Assembly: GCF_022846655.1 (NCBI RefSeq)
Contig: NZ_AP025667.1
Location: forward strand, 3,199,001 to 3,263,000
DNA length: 64,000 bases
Reading direction: 5' to 3'
Origin: Streptomyces seoulensis
Lineage (GTDB): Bacteria > Actinomycetota > Actinomycetes > Streptomycetales > Streptomycetaceae
Shown here: one piece after another, positions 54,348 through 61,862 of the stretch
Layout: each line of letters begins with the position of its first letter
Numbering within the stretch: position 1 is the first letter of the stretch
Notes under the pieces: generated by a model
Seen by the model: the letters and a program-made list of their open reading frames with translations, nothing else
Databases searched by the model: none
Told to the model about the DNA's origin: nothing
Made by a program: the position numbers and the translations under genes

Positions 54348-55125
54348 TCAGTCGGCCGAAGTGTTCTGTGTCGCCTCGCGTGCCTCGGCGAGGGCCCGCT
54401 GCCTGAGGTCACCGCCGAACAACTGGATCGTGGCGGCGGCCAGGATGTCATCCCTGCGGATGGTCCGCCTGTCCCCTCTACGGGCGGACAGAGCCTTGAG
54501 GGAATCCTTGAAGAACGGGGGAGGGGTCGATTCGCCCGACACCACTGGGGTGACCGCACCGAAACGTCTGACCCCGCCTTCGCGGACGACCATGGCCGCG
54601 TCCCGGGCGAGATCCGTCAGGAACACGCTCGCGATTCCGTCCAGGTCGCGCACCATCGCCGGGACGGCCGTCGCCCCCCGGCTACGCAGCAGCGCCTTGA
54701 CCCCGGCCTCGAACCTGTGGGCGCCGACCACAGCACTCGGTCTGCGTGACCCGCGGCGCTTGGGAGAAGGCACGACGACACCTTCCGCGTCGTACAGGAC
54801 ACCGGTGAGGCCATGAAAAGTCGGGCTGTGCTCGTACCACTTGACCCCCACCTCGACTTCGACGTTCCGCTCGATCGCCGAGAAGATCCCTGGGAATCAG
54901 CTTCTTCCGGGCCTCCTCTGCCGCCGCGCTCCTCGCGCCGTCGATGATCTCCGTCAACACTGTCCGCGTCACCGACGCTGCGGTCCACGCCGCCGACCGA
55001 GAGACGTGCATCCGAGTCACGTCCCTGAACACTGCTTTGACAAGAGAGGGGTTGAACGGCGAGCCATCCATGACCGAGGCGGATTCAGGACCGCTGCGCT
55101 GAGGGCGCGCGGAATGTGCGGTCAT
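54348..55125 (-). pseudogene. Frameshifted gene for a protein with two histone-like folds
   Basis: Two overlapping minus frames join into one protein of about 259 residues if a net one-base excess (or two-base loss) near 54885-54893 is corrected. Frame one starts at ATG 55125. Its residues 41-80 (VSRSAAWTAASVTRTVLTEI, then IDGARSAAAEEARKKLIPRD) align without gaps to the archaeal HMf histone fold from VS to the IKAED segment. The continuation IFSAIERN lies in frame two, restoring a histone alpha-3. Further on are a second alpha-1 (GVKALLRSRGATAVPA), alpha-2 (IASVFLTDLARDAAMVV) and alpha-3 (RTIRRDDILAAATIQLF). Without correction only a truncated first fold, and possibly a GTG-54851 second product, would be made. 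Sequencing error, real decay or programmed shift cannot be told apart here. Confidence 0.65.
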
Positions 55126-55429
55126 CAGAAGAATCGCTCCTTGCCGGAGTTATCAGAGACCCACACATCACGATGCGGGCCCGGTCTCTTCGCCCATCCG
55201 CCCCCGAGGCGGCACCCGGCCAAGGGCCTGACAGGCACATCCCGACGGCCGAGCCGATCATAGCCACCTCCCGCACGCCCGTACCGTGCCGCCTGCGTCT
55301 CCCGTCCGACCGCACCCTGATTCTCCCTGCGGCCCGTCGTTCGGACGGTCGGATGTGGTCCGCGGGGAACGGCTGATGGCGCCCGTCGGAGGCCCCTTCC
55401 GTCGCACGAGGGGCCTGAACACGGAAACC
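55126..55429. other. Gap upstream of the histone-like gene
   Basis: About 300 bases with no convincing gene. On the minus strand an AAGGAG (about eleven bases before ATG 55125) and a TGATAAC-like -10 candidate sit near the right-hand gene start. Nothing else is recognised. Confidence 0.4.
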
Positions 55430-55960
55430 TCACAAGAGCCCTGCGGCCTTTCTAAGTACGGCTTGCTGAGCAGGACTTGCCAGTTCCTCCGCCAGCATCG
55501 CCACGACACCCGCGTGCCCGGCGAACACCGCCCGGCACTGCTCACGCTCGGGATGTTCGCTGTCACCGCCGAACCAGAACACCGACACCTCGTCGTCGGC
55601 ATCGATCGACTCGGAGAACCCTGCAATCGTGACCAGAAGGTCCCGTAGTCCGGACCGCGCCGGGACTTGAGGGTCACTGGCCAGGCGCAACAGGAACGGC
55701 AGCGCCGTCGGCACGGCCGCGTTGATCGCCGTGATGCCGTTGTGAAGGGAGTTGGTGAGCACCCGTTCGGCTTCGGATGCTGCTTCCCGGTCGAGAAGGG
55801 CGCGCAGCAGCACCGGTATCCCGGCGGGGCACTCCGGGAACTCGGACCAGCGGACATCCTCACACCCCTGGAGAGCAGGATGGCCACGGCCGGCATCAAT
55901 CGCCCGCGGGTACTCGTCGAGGAACCGATCGATCGCCGCCTCCTTGGCAGCCACATCCAT
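55430..55960 (-). CDS. Hypothetical helical (HEAT-like) protein
   Basis: 176 residues from ATG 55960; an upstream in-frame ATG at 56020 is possible. All-helical appearance with repeat-like segments (GIPVLLRALLDREAASEAER, TALPFLLRLASDPQVPARSG). No signal or membrane segments. Such proteins often accompany SMI1/KNR4-type immunity sets in Streptomyces, but nothing nearby confirms that. Confidence 0.65.
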   Translation of the reverse strand: MDVAAKEAAIDRFLDEYPRAIDAGRGHPALQGCEDVRWSEFPECPAGIPVLLRALLDREAASEAERVLTNSLHNGITAINAAVPTALPFLLRLASDPQVPARSGLRDLLVTIAGFSESIDADDEVSVFWFGGDSEHPEREQCRAVFAGHAGVVAMLAEELASPAQQAVLRKAAGLL

Positions 55961-56176
55961 CCTGCACACCAGGCTGTCCCCGTCCTGCGTCGAGAGCCCC
56001 AGGTTCCGCGTCAATCGCACTCTCGCGCGACGGGAAATCCGTACGCAAGTGCCTCCGGACGTCCTCAGCCACTCAACCCCGCTGCGGGGCAGCCGCCCTC
56101 ATCGCCGCCATCAACGAGTCGAGGTGACAGACACCGTCCCTGGGGACCTTGGCCTGTACCGGCTACGGCGCCTGTC

Positions 56177-56650
56177 ATGATCGCCCCCATGGACATACAC
56201 ATCGCACCAGCCGGGGTGGCCGACTTCCATCAAGTCCTGACTGATCACCCCCGCTACTGGGGTGAACGCGATCTCCGGTCGCTGCACCTTCTGGCGCTGG
56301 TGCAGGAATTCGGTTCCACCTGCTTGATCGCCCGTGCCGAGGACGGGATCCGTGGGTACATCTTCGGTTTCGTCACCCCGGACCGCACCGGCTACGTCCA
56401 TCTGATCGCCACACGGGACGACGCCCGTGGCACCGGTCTCGGGCGTCGTCTGTATGCGACGTTCGCCGAAGCAGCGGAACGTCACGGTGCACAGCGGTTG
56501 AAGGCGATCACATCGATCGAGAACACCGGCTCAATCGCCTTCCATCGCAGCCTCGGCTTCGATGCGAAAATCGTGGACGATTACAACGGCCCCGGTCTGG
56601 CCATGGCGGTCTTCCACCGAGATCTGCCGCTCGACACTTCTAGGTCCTGA
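56177..56650 (+). CDS. GNAT N-acetyltransferase
   Basis: 157 residues from ATG 56177 (ATG 56189 is an equally good start; neither has a clear ribosome site). The acetyl-CoA motif A region is VHLIATRDDARGTGLGRRLY, and the C-terminal SIENTGSIAFHRSLGFDAKI is motif B. Substrate unknown. Confidence 0.85.
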   Translation: MIAPMDIHIAPAGVADFHQVLTDHPRYWGERDLRSLHLLALVQEFGSTCLIARAEDGIRGYIFGFVTPDRTGYVHLIATRDDARGTGLGRRLYATFAEAAERHGAQRLKAITSIENTGSIAFHRSLGFDAKIVDDYNGPGLAMAVFHRDLPLDTSRS

Positions 56651-56683
56651 CCGACCTTCCGCTGCTGGTCATCGCTCCCCAGT

Positions 56684-56782
56684 AAGGCCGAGGGCCGAGC
56701 CGTGGCCACCAGATACGACGAACTCAAGGGTCGCTACGGCGCCACCGTCCTCGTTGCCGCCATCACGGAGTGGCTGCGACGT
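56684..56782 (+). pseudogene. Transposase C-terminal remnant
   Basis: A short plus-strand frame reads KAEGRAVATRYDELKGRYGA then TVLVAAITEWL, which resembles, from memory, the C-terminal end of Streptomyces IS5-type transposases. No start, upstream domain or terminal inverted repeats remain. It overlaps the 3' end of the neighbouring acetyltransferase gene and marks a past insertion. Confidence 0.5.
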
Positions 56783-57305
56783 ACTGGTCCGACGTCAACT
56801 CGAACACCCGTACTCGCCGACCGCAGGCGGGATTGACGGTCTCACGGACCGGATGCATCCCCAGCTTGGTCATGATCCGTTCGGAGGCGCTATTGCCCAC
56901 TTGAGCGATGCTGACGATCCGCTCCAGCCCTCGCTCGTCGAACCCGAACCGTACAGCGGCCGTAGCCGCCTCGGTGGCCAAGCCCTGCCCCCAGTGGGAA
57001 CGTCCCAGCCGCCAGCCGACCTCAACCGCCGGAAGTACCTCCGGCAAGAAGCCGGGCACCGAAAGGCCGGTGAACCCGGCCAGCTCACCAGTGGACCGGA
57101 TCTCCACGGCGAACAGGCCGAAGCCCTCTGACTCCCACTCGCTCTCCCATGCCTGGATCCCGCGGCGAGTCTGCTGTTCGTCACGGACGCTGCCGTCACG
57201 GATCCACCGCATGACCTCGGGGTCGGCATTGACGGCAGCCATGGGCGTCACGTCTTCCTCACGCCAGCGACGCAGGATCAAACGGGGGGTCTCAAGGGTG
57301 ACCAT
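56763..57305 (-). CDS. RimJ/RimL-type GNAT N-acetyltransferase
   Basis: 180 residues from ATG 57305. Typical start TLETPRLILRRWREEDVTPM, acetyl-CoA loop GRSHWGQGLATEAATAAVRF and NSASERIMTKLGMHPV. Cytosolic; the closest characterised relatives acetylate ribosomal protein N-termini or small amines. Its 3' end overlaps a transposase remnant on the other strand. Confidence 0.9.
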   Translation of the reverse strand: MVTLETPRLILRRWREEDVTPMAAVNADPEVMRWIRDGSVRDEQQTRRGIQAWESEWESEGFGLFAVEIRSTGELAGFTGLSVPGFLPEVLPAVEVGWRLGRSHWGQGLATEAATAAVRFGFDERGLERIVSIAQVGNSASERIMTKLGMHPVRETVNPACGRRVRVFELTSDQYVAATP

Positions 57306-57455
57306 CCGATCATTCTGGATCACGAATGGGTTCGCCACCATCCTCATCAGGTGACTCTCAAAACGAGCGGCATTCAGGGGAGTTCGACTCCTTCACGCCC
57401 TACGCCTGCTCGCCACTCCAGCCGGACGCCGCCGCCCAAGTCCGCGCTGCCGCTG

Positions 57456-57881
57456 TCAGCGGGCGGTGTCCTCTGCGCGAGCGTCCGAGGTCATCGGCGC
57501 AGGGGCTGCGGCGACAAGCAGTACGGCGAACGCGAGGGGGGCGGCTGTCTGGTACGCCATCCAGACCTCACCTCCGACGCTGCTGCCCTCCCGTGCCATC
57601 AGGAGGCCGGCCAGGGCTGCCAGCACCCAGCCGCTGTCGTAGGCGATCATGAGCTGAGTGCAGGTGCGCATCGACCGGCTGTGCGTGTATCCGATCTCGA
57701 TCCCGCCGCCGATCAGCAGGGCCATCCCTGAGGCGACCATCAGCCAGGCGGCCGTGCCGAGCAACCGGCCGAGCGGAGCGGCGCCGGCCACGAAGGCGAC
57801 ACCGAGCAACACCTTGAAGGCACCATCGGCGATGGCGCCCATCGTCTGGCGAGTCACCCGCAACGCCCCAACCTGGGCCAT
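57456..57881 (-). CDS. Hypothetical four-helix membrane protein
   Basis: 141 residues. AAGGAGG directly precedes an ATG at 57887 with no room, but sits six bases before the in-frame ATG at 57881, so that start is chosen. Four hydrophobic segments (AFKVLLGVAFVAGAAPLG, LLGTAAWLMVASGMALLIGG, DSGWVLAALAGLLMA, APLAFAVLLVAAAPAP). Divergent from a TetR gene with a perfect palindrome in between, so it is probably that regulator's target. Confidence 0.8.
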   Translation of the reverse strand: MAQVGALRVTRQTMGAIADGAFKVLLGVAFVAGAAPLGRLLGTAAWLMVASGMALLIGGGIEIGYTHSRSMRTCTQLMIAYDSGWVLAALAGLLMAREGSSVGGEVWMAYQTAAPLAFAVLLVAAAPAPMTSDARAEDTAR

Positions 57882-57910
57882 GAGCATCCTCCTTGAAGCT
57901 CGTCCCGACG

Positions 57911-57927
57911 AATCTCGTAACGAGATT
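57911..57927. promoter_or_regulatory. Perfect 17-base TetR operator
   Basis: AATCTCGT-A-ACGAGATT, perfectly symmetric, centred in the 63-base gap between the divergent membrane-protein and TetR genes. Confidence 0.75.
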
Positions 57928-57944
57928 ACGGTAATAATCAACCT

Positions 57945-58574
57945 ATGAGAATGACTAGAGCGGAGGCCAAGGAGCGCAACCGTCGGGCCCTGCTGGACGC
58001 CGCGTTCCAGGTCGTTTCCCGGGACGGATACCGGGCCAAGCTCGACGAGATCGCCGACCGCGCCGGCCTGACCACGGGCGCCATCTACTCACTGTTCGGG
58101 AGCAAGAACGGCCTGGTGGTCGCCTTGGTGGCCGACTACCTGCGGCCGTACTACGAGGAGGTCGAGCGGGCGGTCCCAACTGGGCTGGATCTGCTGGAAG
58201 CGGTCGACGCGTTCGCCCGGTACTACCGGCGTAGTTGCGACGGTCCCGACGCGCTGTCTCGCCTGTCGCTCCAGATCACCCTGCTGGACATGGCCCTGCA
58301 CGACCCGGAGCTGGGGTCCCAGCTCGCCACATCCATCCGATCGCAGGAGAACCACCTGATCGCGCTGTTCACCGGAAGATCGCACAAGGGAAATCTGGTG
58401 ACGCCGGGTCAGGCAGAGCGTCTGACCACCGCGCTCAGGGCGCTGTTCGTCGGCCTCAGTCAGGCCGTCCCCCTCGGCCTGGCTCCCGGTGCCGACGAGG
58501 AGTACTTCGCCGACACTGCCCGCGCTCTCGTGTCCGACGTATCCCTCGTCGACCACGACTCGGACCCTTCGTGA
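57945..58574 (+). CDS. TetR-family transcriptional regulator
   Basis: 209 residues. HTH NRRALLDAAFQVVSRDGYRA, then LDEIADRAGLTTGAIYSLFG. The C-terminal helical ligand domain includes LLDMALHDPELGSQLATSIR. Likely represses itself and the divergent membrane-protein gene through the palindrome at 57911-57927. Confidence 0.92.
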   Translation: MRMTRAEAKERNRRALLDAAFQVVSRDGYRAKLDEIADRAGLTTGAIYSLFGSKNGLVVALVADYLRPYYEEVERAVPTGLDLLEAVDAFARYYRRSCDGPDALSRLSLQITLLDMALHDPELGSQLATSIRSQENHLIALFTGRSHKGNLVTPGQAERLTTALRALFVGLSQAVPLGLAPGADEEYFADTARALVSDVSLVDHDSDPS

Positions 58575-58702
58575 CGGCACCGCGGAAGAACCTCCACTCG
58601 GAAAGGAACGTTGGACCCCGGCGTAGGTGCTACTCGTGAAGTTCTCTGCTCTGCGGTCAAGTTGGGGATTGCCCGGCAGCCAGCGGGCCGGCCACCGTAT
58701 CG

Positions 58703-58942
58703 ATGCCGTTCGTGCGGAGGCCCGAGAGCAGCTTCCGTTCGGCTGGCGTGAGGGCTGGTTCGGACGCCGTCACCACTGGGTACATCTGGTGGAGCGCGGC
58801 CCTGTTCGCCATGGTGCTGGCCGCGCTGGCCTGGAAGCTCGGGCGCTGGGGCCGGATTGGGCCGGCCGTGCTGGTGGTGGGCGGGGGGCCGGAGCCGGAC
58901 GGCCCGCATGTAAGAACCGTCAGAAACGCCTGCACCTGTTGA
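58703..58942 (+). CDS. Doubtful small membrane protein
   Basis: 79-residue frame with one convincing hydrophobic segment (YIWWSAALFAMVLAALAWKL) followed by GRWGRIGPAVLVVGGG. No ribosome site, and codon bias is not clearly better than other frames. It may be a remnant. The surrounding gap 58575-58956 holds nothing else. Confidence 0.3.
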   Translation: MPFVRRPESSFRSAGVRAGSDAVTTGYIWWSAALFAMVLAALAWKLGRWGRIGPAVLVVGGGPEPDGPHVRTVRNACTC

Positions 58943-58956
58943 CGGCCACCTTCGGA

Positions 58957-59280
58957 TCAGGGCTGGTTTCTGTTGCCGCCTGGGGTCCGGTCGTGCACCG
59001 AGTCCGGTTCAGAGGTCCGGTCGCCGTACCAGTCGAGGATCATCAGAGCGATGATCATGCAAGCGATGATTCCCACGACGACAAGGGGAGCGATTGCGCC
59101 GAGGAGAGCGAAGGTCGCTGCGACGGGGAGCAGTCCCAGGGTGAGGAAGAAGAGCCACCCCAGGCGTAACGACTTTGCTTTGCTACCGATGCGGATGCTG
59201 AACAGACCAGCAGCGATGGCCCACAGCGGCACGATGATCGGCGAGAAGGCGGCCAGAGTGATGACTGCTCCTGCATTCAC
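58957..59280 (-). CDS. Small multi-span membrane protein
   Basis: 107 residues from GTG 59280, which GAGGGAG precedes. Three hydrophobic helices (FSPIIVPLWAIAAGLFS, LGWLFFLTLGLLPVAATFAL, LVVVGIIACMIIALMILDWY) and a polar C-terminus. Codon 38 is TTA (59167-59169). Family unknown. Confidence 0.7.
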   Translation of the reverse strand: MNAGAVITLAAFSPIIVPLWAIAAGLFSIRIGSKAKSLRLGWLFFLTLGLLPVAATFALLGAIAPLVVVGIIACMIIALMILDWYGDRTSEPDSVHDRTPGGNRNQP

Positions 59281-59407
59281 GGTAGCTCCCTCGGTTGCGC
59301 GTCGAAAGTCACGTCCATCAGGATCAGCACCACATGCCCCCTCCAGTCAGCTACTCGGTGTCGCCGGCACCGCCTGTGCCGCGCGAGCTGAGAGCGATCG
59401 TGCAGTT

Positions 59408-59452
59408 GGGCTCCCTGGGCTCCCTGGGCTCCCTGGGCTCCCTGGGCTCCCT
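59408..59452. repeat. Five tandem 9-base repeats (GGGCTCCCT)
   Basis: GGGCTCCCT repeated five times without mismatch in the non-coding gap 59281-59505. It would read as Gly-Leu-Pro (plus strand) or Pro-Arg-Glu (minus strand) repeats, but I see no gene around it. Confidence 0.85.
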
Positions 59453-59505
59453 GGGCCGCATGGCCGCCTGAGCCTTCAAGTGCTTGTCGTCTCCGACCAG
59501 GAGCA

Positions 59506-60444
59506 CTAGGTCTGGTGTGAGGTCGTCATGTCCGTGTCGGTCTCCGGTTGAGGACCGGTCCAGCACGAACGGTCCGCTACCCGGTCAGCAGGCTGCGGCG
59601 CCCCTGCGCTGGCGGTGACGGTCAGGAAATCCATCAACCGGTCGTTCAGCGGCTTCGGCGCGGCGAGTGGCAGGGAGTGGTGGGTGGCTCCGGGGAGCAG
59701 TGCCACCTCGCCCTGCGCAAGCGTCCTGCGGGCCCTCTCGGCGACCTTGTCGACACGGTGGGCGCGGCTGTGCTCCGCGAGCAGGACCAGCACCGGCATG
59801 CGGAGGTCGGCGATCCGGGGACGGCCACCGGCGATGAGCTTGCGGCAGGGAACGGTGCTGGCCAGCGCATAGAGGCGCTGCCAGGTCTCGTCCAGGTCGA
59901 TATCAGCCGTCTCCCAGGCCAGGAAGGCACGGGCCCGGGCCTCGCTCGGGCGGATCAAGTGGGGCAGCGCGTGCAGTAGATAGCCGAGGCGGAACCCCGC
60001 GAAGACCTGGGTGGGCTCGACAAGGGCGAGGCGGTCGACCCGCTCCGGTGCGTGTAGTGCGTACCTGGCGGCCAGCCAGGCGCCGTACGAGTGCCCGCAC
60101 AGGTGCGCGCGGGCCAGCCCGAGCCCGTCCAGCAGCGCATCCAGCCAGGCCGTGAGGTCGTCGACGCTCTGCAGTGGTGTGCCCCGGCGTTCGGTGCGGC
60201 CGGCGTCCCCCAGCAGGTCGACCGCGTGGACCCGGTATCGCTCACCGAGAGCTGGGGCGTTGGCGAACCATGCCAAGCCGGTGGCGGAGCCGCCGGGCAG
60301 CAGCACCAGCGGGATGCCGTCGACCGGGCCGTACACATGGACGCGGGTGGGCCCGTACGGCGTGGCGACGTCGCGGTCCTCGGTGGACTCGGGCCAGCGG
60401 CCGCGAAGCTCGTCATAGGCAAGGTCGAAGTCGGACAGCGACAC
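59506..60444 (-). CDS. Alpha/beta hydrolase
   Basis: 312 residues from GTG 60444, which GAGAGGGA precedes by five bases. Oxyanion motif LVLLPGGSATGLAWF, nucleophile elbow LCGHSYGAW (Ser), acid region VLVLLAEHSRAHRVDK and catalytic His in GATHHSLPL. Esterase or lactonase-like; substrate unknown. Divergent from a MarR gene with repeated operator-like sequence in the gap, so it is the probable target. Confidence 0.9.
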   Translation of the reverse strand: MSLSDFDLAYDELRGRWPESTEDRDVATPYGPTRVHVYGPVDGIPLVLLPGGSATGLAWFANAPALGERYRVHAVDLLGDAGRTERRGTPLQSVDDLTAWLDALLDGLGLARAHLCGHSYGAWLAARYALHAPERVDRLALVEPTQVFAGFRLGYLLHALPHLIRPSEARARAFLAWETADIDLDETWQRLYALASTVPCRKLIAGGRPRIADLRMPVLVLLAEHSRAHRVDKVAERARRTLAQGEVALLPGATHHSLPLAAPKPLNDRLMDFLTVTASAGAPQPADRVADRSCWTGPQPETDTDMTTSHQT

Positions 60445-60453
60445 GGTATCCCT

Positions 60454-60487
60454 CTCGATGAGCGATAATCTCGATGAGCGAGATAAT
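60454..60487. promoter_or_regulatory. Repeated MarR operator-like element
   Basis: CTCGATGAGCGA occurs at 60454-60465 and 60470-60481. The second copy sits in a palindrome ATCTCG-ATGAG-CGAGAT (60468-60484). It fills the gap between the hydrolase start and the MarR start. Confidence 0.65.
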
Positions 60488-60509
60488 ACGCAGTGCAAGG
60501 GAGAGCGCA

Positions 60510-60965
60510 ATGGACGATCAGAGCCCGGCGATGCGGTTGGTGCACCTGCTGCGCGCGGTCACCGTTGAGTTCGACCTGCTCGGTGCTGAGTTCGCTGTGC
60601 GCAACGGCCTGCATCCCACCGATGTACGCGCGCTGATCCATCTGCTGGACGCGGCACGGGTCGGCACCCGCGCCACGCCCGGGTGGCTCGGCGAGCAACT
60701 ACGCCTGAACTCCGCCGGAACCACAGCCCTCGTGGACCGACTGGAGAAGCTCGCACTGGTACGGCGTTGCAGGGACACGGCCGACCGGCGGCGCGTGCTC
60801 CTGGAGGTGGAGGAGAAGGCCACGGAACTCGGGTGGACGTTCTTCGGGCCGGTGATCGGCGAGGTGGTGGCAGCCGCGGAAGGGTTCGAAGCGGGCGAGT
60901 TGGAGACAGTGTGTCGCTTTCTGGCCGCAGTCCTGGAGTCCACCGGGCGGGCGCATTCAGCCTGA
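60510..60965 (+). CDS. MarR-family transcriptional regulator
   Basis: 151 residues. AAGGGAGAG precedes ATG 60510 by four bases. Winged HTH: LHPTDVRALIHLLDAARV, PGWLGEQLRLNSAGTTALVD, RLEKLALVRRCRDTADRRRV with the wing DTADRRR. Likely a ligand-responsive repressor of itself and the divergent hydrolase. Confidence 0.93.
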   Translation: MDDQSPAMRLVHLLRAVTVEFDLLGAEFAVRNGLHPTDVRALIHLLDAARVGTRATPGWLGEQLRLNSAGTTALVDRLEKLALVRRCRDTADRRRVLLEVEEKATELGWTFFGPVIGEVVAAAEGFEAGELETVCRFLAAVLESTGRAHSA

Positions 60966-61209
60966 CAAGGCGCCGCGCACGAGGGGATGGCTCAGGCACC
61001 TCGTCCAGCATCCCGTTCGCGCAGGGCTGCTCCCCGCCCGCGAGCGGTGCCGCTGTTGCCGGTTCGCCCGCAGTGCGGAGGACTCCGTCGGCGACGTGGC
61101 CGTGGGGTGTCGGCCTCGACCGTCTTCGTGGCCGGCTTGGGCTCCACCTGGAGCCAGTCGGGATGCTGTGCGCCGCTGCTGCACAGGGTGACTTCTTCGC
61201 TGTTCGAGA

Positions 61210-61800
61210 TCAGTCCTCGTCGGCCTGACCGATTGCTGTGCGCAGCAACTCGGCCATCGATCTGCCGGCCACCCGCAGCGGTTCCGGGTCACGGGCGGCC
61301 CGGCTGAGCATGAAAGCCCCCTCCAGCATCACGACCATCGAATACGCGAGGGACTGCGCCGTCTTCGGTTCGGCCACCCAGCGGCCGAACCACCGCGTCG
61401 CCGCGCCGACCCACTCCTCGAAAACCTCCGCCGTCGCGACCCGCAACACCTCATCGCTGCTCGCGACTTCCAAGGCCACCGTCCCGATCGGGCACGCGTC
61501 GGCATAGTCGGCCGCCGCCAGGTCGTCCGCGGCCGCATCGAACGCGCGGACCAGGGACTCCGCAGGGTCCGGCACGCTGTCCAGCAGAGCCAGGACCATT
61601 CGCCCGTACGCGGGTCCGGACGTTCGGATCATGTCCTCGGCCAGTTGCTGCTTGCCGCCGGGGAAGAAGTGGTAGATCGAGCCGAACGGTGCGTCCGCCT
61701 CTGCCGCGATCCGCTTCAGGCCGGTGGCCGAGTAGCCGTGTCGACGGAACAGCACCGCGGCGGCGCCCTGGATCCTGGCTCGTGTGTCCGGCTTTCCCAT
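61210..61800 (-). CDS. TetR-family transcriptional regulator
   Basis: 196 residues; ATG 61800 has AAGGGG eight bases upstream (GTG 61809 also possible). HTH RARIQGAAAVLFRRHGYSAT, then GLKRIAAEADAPFGSIYHFF, followed by GGKQQLAEDMI as in the LmrA/YxaF-like TetR group. The ligand domain contains ACPIGTVALEVASSDEVLR. Divergent from an alpha/beta hydrolase, its probable target. Confidence 0.92.
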   Translation of the reverse strand: MGKPDTRARIQGAAAVLFRRHGYSATGLKRIAAEADAPFGSIYHFFPGGKQQLAEDMIRTSGPAYGRMVLALLDSVPDPAESLVRAFDAAADDLAAADYADACPIGTVALEVASSDEVLRVATAEVFEEWVGAATRWFGRWVAEPKTAQSLAYSMVVMLEGAFMLSRAARDPEPLRVAGRSMAELLRTAIGQADED

Positions 61801-61833
61801 TGCCTCCACCCCTTTTCCCCTCCAAGATTACAG

Positions 61834-61845
61834 TAGAACGATCTA
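61834..61845. promoter_or_regulatory. Operator-like element between TetR and hydrolase genes
   Basis: TAGA-ACGA-TCTA in the AT-rich 62-base divergent gap. Short arms, so only suggestive; its position fits the adjacent TetR. Confidence 0.4.
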
Positions 61846-61862
61846 TCAAATAGGGGGCAACG

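Noticed and set aside
59351..59566. Collagen-like Gly-Leu-Pro or Pro-Arg-Glu repeat protein around 59408
   Set aside because: The frames have no ribosome site, overlap the hydrolase gene on one side, and the pattern comes only from the 9-base DNA repeat.
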